This document shows positions 24,067 through 30,910 of a stretch of 41,726 nucleotides of DNA, in pieces (the first letter of the stretch is position 1; each line of letters starts with the position of its first letter). Source of the DNA: Noviherbaspirillum galbum (lineage in GTDB: Bacteria > Pseudomonadota > Gammaproteobacteria > Burkholderiales > Burkholderiaceae_D); NCBI RefSeq assembly GCF_010974945.1, contig NZ_JAAIVB010000063.1:1-41726 (forward strand), in the 5' to 3' direction. The notes under the pieces are model-generated. The model was not told the DNA's origin. It worked only from the letters and a program-made list of their open reading frames with translations, and did not search any database. A program made the translations under genes and the position numbers.

Positions 24067-24084
24067 GGCGGAAGTACTTCCGCC
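24067..24084. promoter_or_regulatory. Perfect 18-bp palindrome
   Basis: GGCGGAAGTACTTCCGCC (24067-24084) is a perfect uninterrupted palindrome, 19 bases after the BrkB-like stop and about 85 bases before the microprotein start. It may be a hairpin terminator for the first (7-bp stem, GTAC loop, no T run) or an operator for the second. Confidence 0.45.
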
Positions 24085-24103
24085 GTGACAAACCGGGACG
24101 GCG

Positions 24104-24994
24104 TCAGGTGTGAAATCCCTCCGGCGGCTGGTCGCGGTCGAGGCGTCCCAGCCTTTCGTACTCGGAGATGACCTGGGCGCCGAACAGCAGCAAAGTGGCG
24201 GCGATTTCCAGGCTGAGCAGGACGGCGATGGCGGTCGTCATCGATCCATAGACCACGCTCACCTGGGAGAGGGTGGTGAAGTACCACACCAGCAGGTGGC
24301 GGGTGACTTCCCAGAGCAGCGCGGCGGTCACGCCGCCCACCAGCGCATGGCGCAGGTACAGCCGGCCGACGGGCATGACGAGGTAGACGGAGGTCAGCAT
24401 GAAGATTTCACCCGCCAGGCCCAGCAGGTAAAGCAGCACGCCGGATACGCCGCTGAGCGACCACTCGCGGCCGAGAAACAGCACGCTTTCCTGGCCGATG
24501 GTCTGCAGCACCCCGGCCACCAGCGTCACCAGCAGGAAGCCCATGCCGAGCAGCAGGATGTAACAGTAGGGAATCACCGCCGACACCAGGAAATGCCGCC
24601 GGTGTATCGCCACCCGGTGGACGAAGATGACCGACATGGCATTCTCGAGCACGGTGAAGGCCAGCGAGCTGAAGAAGATCATCGTCAGCAGCAGGAACCA
24701 GCCGACGACTTCGCGATGATCCAGGAAATTCGCCAGCTCGGCGATGATCGGCCGGGATTGCCCGGGGATGATCCATTCCAGGTAGCGGCCGAGGGTCAGC
24801 AGGAGCTCGCGGGCATCGAGCAGGTGGGACAGCGCGATGACGATCAGGATGAGCAGGGGAACGATGGAAAGTAGGGCGTAGTAGGCCACCGCGCCGGCCA
24901 GCAGCAGGCCCTGGTTGGCGCGGAAGGCCTTGATGGCGCGGGCCATGAAGCTGGCGGGATGGGCCAGCACATAATCTGCCTGTGGTCCGAACAT
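24104..24994 (-). CDS. YihY/BrkB-family inner-membrane protein
   Basis: A 296-aa protein of the family once misnamed ribonuclease BN. Six predicted helices start at about residue 30; the signatures LLLAGAVAYYALLSIVPLLI and NAMSVIFVHR are those of YihY/BrkB. The C-terminal part reads VYGSMTTAIAVLLSLEIAATLLLFGAQ, then a short soluble tail (EYERLGRLDRDQPPEG). Members are thought to transport or scaffold at the inner membrane; BrkB was linked to serum resistance in Bordetella, but the molecular role is unresolved. The start is not backed by a clear ribosome site. Confidence 0.9.
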   Translation of the reverse strand: MFGPQADYVLAHPASFMARAIKAFRANQGLLLAGAVAYYALLSIVPLLILIVIALSHLLDARELLLTLGRYLEWIIPGQSRPIIAELANFLDHREVVGWFLLLTMIFFSSLAFTVLENAMSVIFVHRVAIHRRHFLVSAVIPYCYILLLGMGFLLVTLVAGVLQTIGQESVLFLGREWSLSGVSGVLLYLLGLAGEIFMLTSVYLVMPVGRLYLRHALVGGVTAALLWEVTRHLLVWYFTTLSQVSVVYGSMTTAIAVLLSLEIAATLLLFGAQVISEYERLGRLDRDQPPEGFHT

Positions 24995-25145
24995 GCGTCA
25001 GGGAATGGATGGATAACGGGGTTGCACTGTGCGACCCTATCCAATTCCGGCAGGCTTGCGTGCGCGGCGCGGCAAGATTTTGAGCTGAAGCAAAGGACGC
25101 TCGCGCGGGTTTGCCCGGGTGGGTGCGGCGAAGGCGACGGCAGGA

Positions 25146-27407
25146 TCAGGCAACCGAGGCGAGGCGGACGCCGCGCCATTGCCGCTCGAGATCGGAGGCC
25201 GAAGCCGGCCTGCCGAACAGGAACCCTTGGGCAAGGTCGCAGCCCGCCGCGCGCAGGAATTCCGCCTGCTCGGTGGTTTCCACCCCTTCCGCCACCACCT
25301 TCAGGCCCATCTTGCGCGCGATGGCGATGATGGCTTCGGTGATCGCGACGTCATCGGCGTCGTCCGGCGTGCCCTTGACGAAACTGCGGTCGATCTTGAG
25401 GCTGTCGAGCGGATACTGCTTCAGGCTGGCAAGCGAGGAATAGCCGGTGCCGAAGTCGTCGATCGACAGCGCCACGCCCATGTCCCGCAGCTTGCCCAGC
25501 AGGCTGATGGCTTCCTGCGGGCTCTGCATGATCGTGCTTTCGGTGATTTCGAGCTCCAGCATGGAAGGCGGCAGGCCGCTCTTGTCCAGCGCGGCGCGTA
25601 TCGTGTCCAGTAGGTCGTCCGAGGCGAACTGCCGCGCCGACAGGTTGACAGCGATGTGGCCGAATTCCCATCCGGCATCGTGCCAGGCCTTGCCCTGACG
25701 GCAGGCTTCCTGCAACACCCAGGCCCCGATCGGCACGATGAGGCCATTCTGCTCCGCCATGGTGATGAAGGTTCCCGGCAGCACCAGCCCGAGTTCGGGA
25801 TGACGCCAGCGGATGAGAGCCTCGATGCCGGCAAGCTGACCGGTGGCGGTGGAAAGCTGCGGCTGGTAATGCAGCTCGAATTCGCTGCGCTCGATGGCGC
25901 GGCGCAGGCTGTTTTCCAGCAGCAACTGCTCGAACGCGAGCGTGTTCATGTCGCTCGTGAAGAACTGGAAGGTATTGCGGCCGCGCTGCTTTGCGCGGTA
26001 CATCGCCACGTCGGCGTTCTTGAGCAGGGTCGGGGCGTCGGTGCCGTCGGCGGGATAGCAGGCGACGCCGATGCTGGCGGTAACGAACATTTCCTGGCCG
26101 CCGATCATGAACGGCTGACCCATGGCGGCGATCAGGCGTTCCGCCAGCTTGGCCGCGGCGCCCGAGGACTGGGGATCGTTGAGCAGCACGGTGAACTCGT
26201 CACCCCCGAGGCGGGCAGCGACGTCGCTTCCCTTGAGCTGCTGGCGCATGCGCTCGGCGGCGGCCACCAGGAGCTGGTCGCCGGCAAGGTGTCCGAGGGT
26301 ATCGTTGACGGTCTTGAAGCGGTCGAGGTCGATGAACAGCAGGGCGAGCTGGCGGTTGTCGAGCGCGGCGCGGTGGATTTCCTCGCTGAACTTGGCCATC
26401 AGCCCGCTGCGGTTGATCATGCCGGTGAGGCTGTCGTGGCTGGCCAGGAATTGCAGCCGGCTCTCGGCCTGCTTGCGGCGGGTATTGTCGGTGAAGACGC
26501 CCACGTAGTTGGTGATGTTCCGGTCGGCGTCGCGCACCGTGGAAATCGACAGCCAGGCCGGATACCACTCGCCGTTCTTGCGGCGGTCGCGCATCTCGCC
26601 CTGCCAGTGGTCGTCGGAAGCAAGGTGAGCCAGCATGTCGCGGTTGATCTTCGCCTGCGCGCCCTGGCCGGTCATCATGCGGGACAGCTTGCCGACGGCT
26701 TCCTCGGCGCCATAGCCGGTGATGCGCGTGAACGCCGGATTGACGGCTTCGATGCGGCATTCCGCGTCGGTGATCACGATGCCTTCGCTGGTGGAATCGA
26801 AGACCCGGTTGGCGAGCCGGGACTGGTGCTCGAATGCCACCTGCCGGGTCACGTCGAGCGCCACGCCCATCACCGCGGGACGCCCTTCGTAGATGCATGC
26901 GCTGCCTTGCACATCCACCCACACCCGCTGGCCGTCCCGGCGCAGGGCGCGGTAGGTGTAGCGGATGCTCGTGACTTCGCCGTCAAGGCGCTTGCGGTGG
27001 TTCTCGAGCAGCTTGGGCAGGTCCTCGGGCGCCGTCAGTTTCTCCAGCGGCACGCCGATCAGCTCGTCGGGACCGTCGTAGCTCAGCAGCTGGGCGGTCT
27101 TGTTGTTCGCGTAGGCGACGCGGCCGTCCTGGATCACATACAGGCCCACGAGCGACTGCTCGAAGAAATTGCGGAATTTCTTTTCGGATTCTCGCAAGGC
27201 CACGTCGGACTGCGCGCGATCGGCGGTCATGACGAACCAGATCAGGAGGACGAGGATGGGGGCGGTCGTATAGCGAAGCCAGGCCGCGACGTACGGCGCG
27301 GCAAGCACGAGGAGGCCGAGGCAAATGCCCAGGCTAAGCGCTGCCAGGTGCCGGTTGCGGCTCACATTGCTTTGCATACGGCTCGACCATTCCATGAACG
27401 GGCCCAC
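25146..27407 (-). CDS. PAS-PAS-GGDEF-EAL cyclic-di-GMP protein
   Basis: A 753-aa membrane protein. Two close helices (about 20-44 and 48-62) anchor it with almost no periplasmic part. PAS 1 covers about 72-190 and PAS 2 about 196-315. The GGDEF domain (about 318-485) has an intact GGDEF at 401-405, but the I-site position reads KGSD (392-395) rather than RxxD. The EAL domain (about 495-745) keeps E529-A-L, DDFGTGYSS (650-658) and EGVET (707-711). Both synthesis and hydrolysis of c-di-GMP are thus possible; many such hybrids act mainly as phosphodiesterases with GTP-binding GGDEF regulation. GTG at 27407 is favoured because GGAG lies five bases upstream; ATG 12 bases further in is an alternative. 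Confidence 0.93.
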   Translation of the reverse strand: MGPFMEWSSRMQSNVSRNRHLAALSLGICLGLLVLAAPYVAAWLRYTTAPILVLLIWFVMTADRAQSDVALRESEKKFRNFFEQSLVGLYVIQDGRVAYANNKTAQLLSYDGPDELIGVPLEKLTAPEDLPKLLENHRKRLDGEVTSIRYTYRALRRDGQRVWVDVQGSACIYEGRPAVMGVALDVTRQVAFEHQSRLANRVFDSTSEGIVITDAECRIEAVNPAFTRITGYGAEEAVGKLSRMMTGQGAQAKINRDMLAHLASDDHWQGEMRDRRKNGEWYPAWLSISTVRDADRNITNYVGVFTDNTRRKQAESRLQFLASHDSLTGMINRSGLMAKFSEEIHRAALDNRQLALLFIDLDRFKTVNDTLGHLAGDQLLVAAAERMRQQLKGSDVAARLGGDEFTVLLNDPQSSGAAAKLAERLIAAMGQPFMIGGQEMFVTASIGVACYPADGTDAPTLLKNADVAMYRAKQRGRNTFQFFTSDMNTLAFEQLLLENSLRRAIERSEFELHYQPQLSTATGQLAGIEALIRWRHPELGLVLPGTFITMAEQNGLIVPIGAWVLQEACRQGKAWHDAGWEFGHIAVNLSARQFASDDLLDTIRAALDKSGLPPSMLELEITESTIMQSPQEAISLLGKLRDMGVALSIDDFGTGYSSLASLKQYPLDSLKIDRSFVKGTPDDADDVAITEAIIAIARKMGLKVVAEGVETTEQAEFLRAAGCDLAQGFLFGRPASASDLERQWRGVRLASVA

Positions 27408-27754
27408 TCCATCTCCGTGTAACGGGGCTGGAGCGTAACGCGCGCTTCCGTTCGCTTCCTGTGCCCGTGTTTATGCGTATCGTTCCATAGTAGCTGCATG
27501 GTTGCATCCTGGCAACAACCAGTTAAAATTTTTGACGGCTGTTGCATGTTGCATTGCAAAACCAAAGTGACGGTCACGCCATGCCTGCCCTGCGCGGGAC
27601 GGCCTACGGCGTTGCCGGAAATGAGACAGCCTCTTTCTCCGGGTCATGGCCGCTTTGACATGATTGGCCTCGACAAGGACAATCGCCGCATCTTTTTGCC
27701 GCACTCCCGTTCAAACAAGGAGCATGCCACGCAGACAGCACAGGAGAAATCCCC
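27408..27754. other. Intergenic region with AT-rich core
   Basis: 347 bases without a supportable gene, between divergent transcripts. The part from about 27465 to 27570 is much more AT-rich than its surroundings and repeats the word TTGCAT (or ATGCAA) several times, for example TGTTGCATGTTGCATTGCAA. This fits a promoter/operator block. No -35/-10 pair could be fixed, and no RNA gene was recognised. An ATG at 27724 with AAGGAG is too close to its ribosome site to be used. Confidence 0.4.
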
Positions 27755-27925
27755 ATGAAGACCAGCATCAAGCCGCCGAAACCGCGCAATCCGCACGTGG
27801 TGACGGCGAAATTCCGGCAGGCCGGCGCCCATGGCGCCATCGGCGCCGCCAAGCGGGCGCGCCGGGAAGAAAACCAGGCGCTGCGCCGGCAGCTGAGGCG
27901 CACCGGCGGACTCGACGATGCGTGA
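27755..27925 (+). CDS. 56-aa basic protein upstream of metallophosphoesterase
   Basis: A short gene with AGGAG eight bases before the ATG. The product is very basic: MKTSIKPPKPRNPHVV, then FRQAGAHGAIGAAKRARREEN and a helical RRQLRRTGG tail ending LDDA. No signal peptide or membrane segment is seen. Its charge suggests binding to nucleic acid or ribosomes. Its stop is six bases before the ATG of the metallophosphoesterase gene, which has no good ribosome site of its own, so the two are probably co-translated. I have the impression that similar short PPKPRNP proteins occur in related bacteria, but cannot confirm it. Confidence 0.65.
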   Translation: MKTSIKPPKPRNPHVVTAKFRQAGAHGAIGAAKRARREENQALRRQLRRTGGLDDA

Positions 27926-27931
27926 TTGCCC

Positions 27932-28717
27932 ATGAAGATCCAGTTCGCTTCCGACCTGCATCTCGATTTCATCGACCGGCGCTTTGCCGGCGAGCGCATC
28001 ATTGCGCCTGCCGACGCCGACGTGCTCGTCATCGCGGGCGACATCCATGGCGGCACGCGCGCCATCGAGCGCTTCGCCGACTGGCCGGTGCCGGTGGTGT
28101 ACGTGCACGGCAACCACGAGTTCTATGACGGAACCTACGAGCAGACCCTGGAACGCCTGGGGGAAGCGTCTTCCGGAGGCCGGGTGCATCACCTGGAAAA
28201 CGGCGAGCTCCGCCTTCAAGGCGTTCGTTTCCTTGGTTGCTGCCTCTGGACCGACTTCGAGTTCATCCCGGGTTGCCGGGAAGCGGCGATGGCCGACGTC
28301 GAGAGGACCCTGCACGACCACCGGGCCATCCGCACTGCCGCCGGGCAATTCCGGGCGGAAGACGCGCGGCGGATCCACCATGCCTCGCGGGCGTGGCTGG
28401 CAGGCAAGCTCGACGAACCCTTCGACGGCCCCACCGTGGTCGTGACGCACCATGCGCCGCATGCCGGCTCCCTGCATCCGCGCTACGCGGGATCGCTGCT
28501 GAACGCCGGCTTCATCAGCGACCTGTCCGGCCTGATGGGAAAGATGCGGCTCTGGATACACGGGCACGTGCACGACAGCTTCGATTACGCCGTGAACGGC
28601 ACGCGCATCCTCGCAAATCCCCGCGGCTACGCGCTCAACCTGCGGGACGCCGCCAGCCTGCAGGATATCCGCTGGGAAAACACTTGCTTCGATCCGGCCT
28701 TCGTGGTCGAGGTCTGA
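27932..28717 (+). CDS. Cytoplasmic metallophosphoesterase
   Basis: A 261-aa calcineurin-like phosphoesterase without signal peptide. Metal ligands are D8 and H10 (ASDLHLDF), D37 (IAGDIHGG), N61/H62 (VHGNHEFYDG), a His in VVTHHAPH, and HGHVHDS near the end. Members cleave phosphomonoesters, phosphodiesters, nucleotides or cyclic nucleotides; the substrate is not clear. The start is taken at MKIQF since the fold begins there. It is coupled to the basic 56-aa protein. An inverted repeat and possible terminator follow (28721-28760). Confidence 0.9.
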   Translation: MKIQFASDLHLDFIDRRFAGERIIAPADADVLVIAGDIHGGTRAIERFADWPVPVVYVHGNHEFYDGTYEQTLERLGEASSGGRVHHLENGELRLQGVRFLGCCLWTDFEFIPGCREAAMADVERTLHDHRAIRTAAGQFRAEDARRIHHASRAWLAGKLDEPFDGPTVVVTHHAPHAGSLHPRYAGSLLNAGFISDLSGLMGKMRLWIHGHVHDSFDYAVNGTRILANPRGYALNLRDAASLQDIRWENTCFDPAFVVEV

Positions 28718-28733
28718 GCTTTCGCTGGAGGCG

Positions 28734-28760
28734 AAGCTTATGTGCACGCGACATAAGCTT
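28734..28760. promoter_or_regulatory. 10-bp inverted repeat upstream of ABC operon
   Basis: AAGCTTATGT (28734-28743) and ACATAAGCTT (28751-28760) form a perfect inverted repeat around a 7-base spacer. It is AT-rich in a GC-rich genome, lies just after the phosphoesterase stop and 136 bases before the ATPase start. It could be a dimeric regulator site (LysR or Crp-like spacing) or part of the phosphoesterase terminator. Confidence 0.5.
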
Positions 28761-28829
28761 AGTCGGTAAATGTTGTTGTCTATGGCATGGCAAATGCATA
28801 TCCTTGCCCAATATTGATAAGCCATGGCA

Positions 28830-28869
28830 CCGCGCCCGGCTTGCCTGCCCCCAGGCAAGCCGGGCGCGG
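28830..28869 (+). promoter_or_regulatory. 18-bp perfect hairpin in the ABC operon leader
   Basis: CCGCGCCCGGCTTGCCTG pairs perfectly with its complement across a four-base CCCC loop. It ends 26 bases before the ATPase ATG and is followed by a pyrimidine-rich run (CTTTCCCTCGTC). Such a stable structure in a leader suggests an attenuator, a roadblock to transcription, or an mRNA-stability element. It lies downstream of any promoter near 28734-28830. Confidence 0.65.
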
Positions 28870-28895
28870 CTTTCCCTCGTCAGATTGAATTGAAG

Positions 28896-29666
28896 ATGAA
28901 GCTTTCCTTCGACAATGTTTCAAAGCAGTTTTCCGGCCTCGACGTGATCGGAAACTTCAGCCGTACCTTCGAGCAGGGCGAACTGGTGGCGCTGGTGGGT
29001 CCTTCCGGCTGCGGAAAATCCACCCTGCTGCATATCGCCGCCGGCCTGGAGAAAGCAAGCAACGGCGGCGTGCGCATCGGCGACCGGGCGATCACGGGAC
29101 CCGGGCCCGAGCGCACCCTGATGTTCCAGGAGAACGCGCTTTATCCCTGGCTCACCCTTGAGCAGAACGTTGCCATGGCCCTGGAATTGCAGAAGGTCGC
29201 CAAGAAGGAGGCGCGCGAACAGGCGGCAGCCTGGCTGGCGAAGGTCGCGCTGAAAGGCTTCGAGGCCTATTACCCGCACCAGGTATCGGGCGGGATGCGG
29301 CAGCGCGCGGCGCTGGCCCGCGCTTTCATCTCGCGCCCGGAAGTGCTGCTGCTGGACGAACCCTTCGGCGCGCTCGACGCGCTGACGCGCATGACGCTGC
29401 AGGACGTGCTGCGCGACCTGATCCGGGAAGCGCGCCCGACCGTGCTGCTGGTGACCCACGACGTCGACGAGGCGCTGTTCCTGGCCGACCACATCCTGGT
29501 GTTCAGTCCGCGCCCGGCCAAGGTGCTGAAGGAATTCAACCTGGTGCATATCGAAAAGACCCACGACCTCTCCGATTTCGCGGCGATGCGTCGTGAAATC
29601 CTGGAGCTGCTCGGCATCCGTGCCGAACACGATGACGTTCCCCTGATGGAAGGAGCTGGAGTATGA
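28896..29666 (+). CDS. ABC transporter ATPase, nitrate/sulfonate/taurine type
   Basis: A 256-aa cytoplasmic ATP-binding subunit. Walker A is GPSGCGKST (35-43), the Q-loop MFQENALYPW has Q78, the signature VSGGMRQR is at 130-137, Walker B LLLDEPFGALD at 151-161, and the switch histidine is H188 (LVTHDVDEA). The sequence is of the SsuB/TauB/NrtD class, which energises import of sulfonates, nitrate or cyanate. The start is the ATG at 28896; the preceding frame is leader. The binding-protein gene overlaps by ATGA. The permease normally encoded next to it is missing here and a related one lies at 35002. Confidence 0.94.
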   Translation: MKLSFDNVSKQFSGLDVIGNFSRTFEQGELVALVGPSGCGKSTLLHIAAGLEKASNGGVRIGDRAITGPGPERTLMFQENALYPWLTLEQNVAMALELQKVAKKEAREQAAAWLAKVALKGFEAYYPHQVSGGMRQRAALARAFISRPEVLLLDEPFGALDALTRMTLQDVLRDLIREARPTVLLVTHDVDEALFLADHILVFSPRPAKVLKEFNLVHIEKTHDLSDFAAMRREILELLGIRAEHDDVPLMEGAGV

Positions 29667-30658
29667 GTTTCACCAAGCTTGCCGCCGCGGCGGCGATTAC
29701 CCTTGCCTTCGCCACCCAGGCGATGGCGGAAGAAAAATTCAAGGTCGGCTACCTGCGCGTGATGGATGATGCGCAAGCCATCCTGGCGCAGGAAGCCGGC
29801 CTGTACAAGAAGCACGGCCTGGATGTCGAGCTCATCGAATTCAAGTCGGGCACCGACCTGATCAAGGCCATCGTCGGCGGCCAGCTCGATTCCGGCGTGC
29901 TGGGATTCACCAATGCGATCGCCTGGGCGTCCAAGGGCGCGGACCTGAAGGTCGTCGGCGGTGCGCAGAATGGCTACCACGCGATGATCGTGCGCGAGGA
30001 TGCCGGCATCAAGGACATCAACGGCCTGAAGGGCAAGACGCTCGCTTCGCAAGCCGAAGGCAGCACCGCCGACACCGTCCTGAAGGGCGTGGTCCTCAAG
30101 CAGGCCGGCCTCAAGCCCGACGACGTCAATGTCATGGGCGTGAGTCCGCAGGTCGCGGTGCAATCGCTTGCCGCCAAGCGCGTCGATGCCGCCTTCCTCT
30201 TCGAGCCGCAGGCCAGCATCGCCAAGCTGATCGCGCCGGTCAAGCAGATCTACGAGGTCGGCGAGGTCTGGCCCTTCCCCTGCATGGTGGTCATTACTTC
30301 CGGAGACACGCTGAAGAAGCGCAAGGATGCCGTCTGGAAGTCGCTGGACGCACAGAAGGATGCGATCGACATGCTGCAGAAGAAGCCCGCCGACGCCTCG
30401 AAGTACATCGCCAGCTACTTCATCTCTGAACCGACGCTCAAGACCCTCAAGAAGGGCGAGTTGCCGCGCGAGGCGGTGATCACCGATGCCATCAAGACCC
30501 AGGTGTTCAGCCCGGCGGTAACGACCAAGGAGCAGGCACGCATGCAGGAAATCGCGGGCATCCTCGAGGAACAGGGCGCGCTGAAGACGAAGGACGGCAA
30601 GCCGTTCGACGTCAAGTCCATCCTGGAACTGGGCTGGCAGAAGGACAGGAAGCTCTGA
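29663..30658 (+). CDS. ABC transporter periplasmic binding protein (SsuA/NrtA-like)
   Basis: A 331-aa exported protein. A signal peptide (1-22, ending QAMA) precedes a two-lobed binding fold typical of the nitrate/sulfonate/taurine family: VGYLRVMDDAQAILAQEAGL, FKSGTDLIKAIVGGQLD, GLKGKTLASQAEGSTADTVL, and AAKRVDAAFLFEPQAS. It would deliver a small anion such as cyanate, nitrate, formamidopyrimidine or a sulfonate; the ligand cannot be read off. Translationally coupled to the ATPase (ATGA). A strong intrinsic terminator follows at 30710, so it is the last gene of its transcript. Confidence 0.92.
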   Translation: MSFTKLAAAAAITLAFATQAMAEEKFKVGYLRVMDDAQAILAQEAGLYKKHGLDVELIEFKSGTDLIKAIVGGQLDSGVLGFTNAIAWASKGADLKVVGGAQNGYHAMIVREDAGIKDINGLKGKTLASQAEGSTADTVLKGVVLKQAGLKPDDVNVMGVSPQVAVQSLAAKRVDAAFLFEPQASIAKLIAPVKQIYEVGEVWPFPCMVVITSGDTLKKRKDAVWKSLDAQKDAIDMLQKKPADASKYIASYFISEPTLKTLKKGELPREAVITDAIKTQVFSPAVTTKEQARMQEIAGILEEQGALKTKDGKPFDVKSILELGWQKDRKL

Positions 30659-30709
30659 CGATTCGCGGGTGCCGCGGCGGATGGCCGCGGCCCGGAATGC
30701 GCCAGCATG

Positions 30710-30758
30710 CGCCGTTGCGCGAACGGAGAGGATCCCGTTCGGCAACGGCGTTTTGTTT
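30710..30758 (+). terminator. Intrinsic terminator after the ABC binding protein
   Basis: A 16-bp stem with one bulged G (arms 30710-30726 and 30735-30750, inner loop 30727-30734) is followed by TTTTGTTT (30751-30758). It begins 51 bases after the binding-protein stop. A further 8-bp GC palindrome pair (30671-30678 / 30684-30691) precedes it. Confidence 0.9.
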
Positions 30759-30910
30759 GGGCGGAATGCCTGCGCCACAAGCTGATAATGATCAAAGTGG
30801 CGGTTCCGCAAATCACCGACATTATCCGGCGTCAATGCCTTGCGAACCTCCTTGGTGGAAGCAGCAGATGTTCGTGAATCGTCATTTCTAATTGTTCGAC
30901 CCATTCATCG

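Noticed and set aside
25656-27422. 588-codon open frame on the plus strand
   Set aside because: It is fully antisense to the PAS-PAS-GGDEF-EAL gene, whose domains are unmistakable. Its product is Gly/Val/Asp-rich with no domain, a GC-driven shadow.
27664-28128. 154-codon frame across the 56-aa protein and the phosphoesterase start
   Set aside because: Its best ATG (27724) is one base from AAGGAG, too close. The alternative ATG at 27755 has a correctly spaced site and leads into the phosphoesterase gene.
30871-30898. TTCG-N20-TTCG before the 1328-aa gene, like a hrpII box
   Set aside because: The Ralstonia hrpII box has N16 between the TTCG words. With 20 bases it does not fit, so it gives no support to a type III effector.
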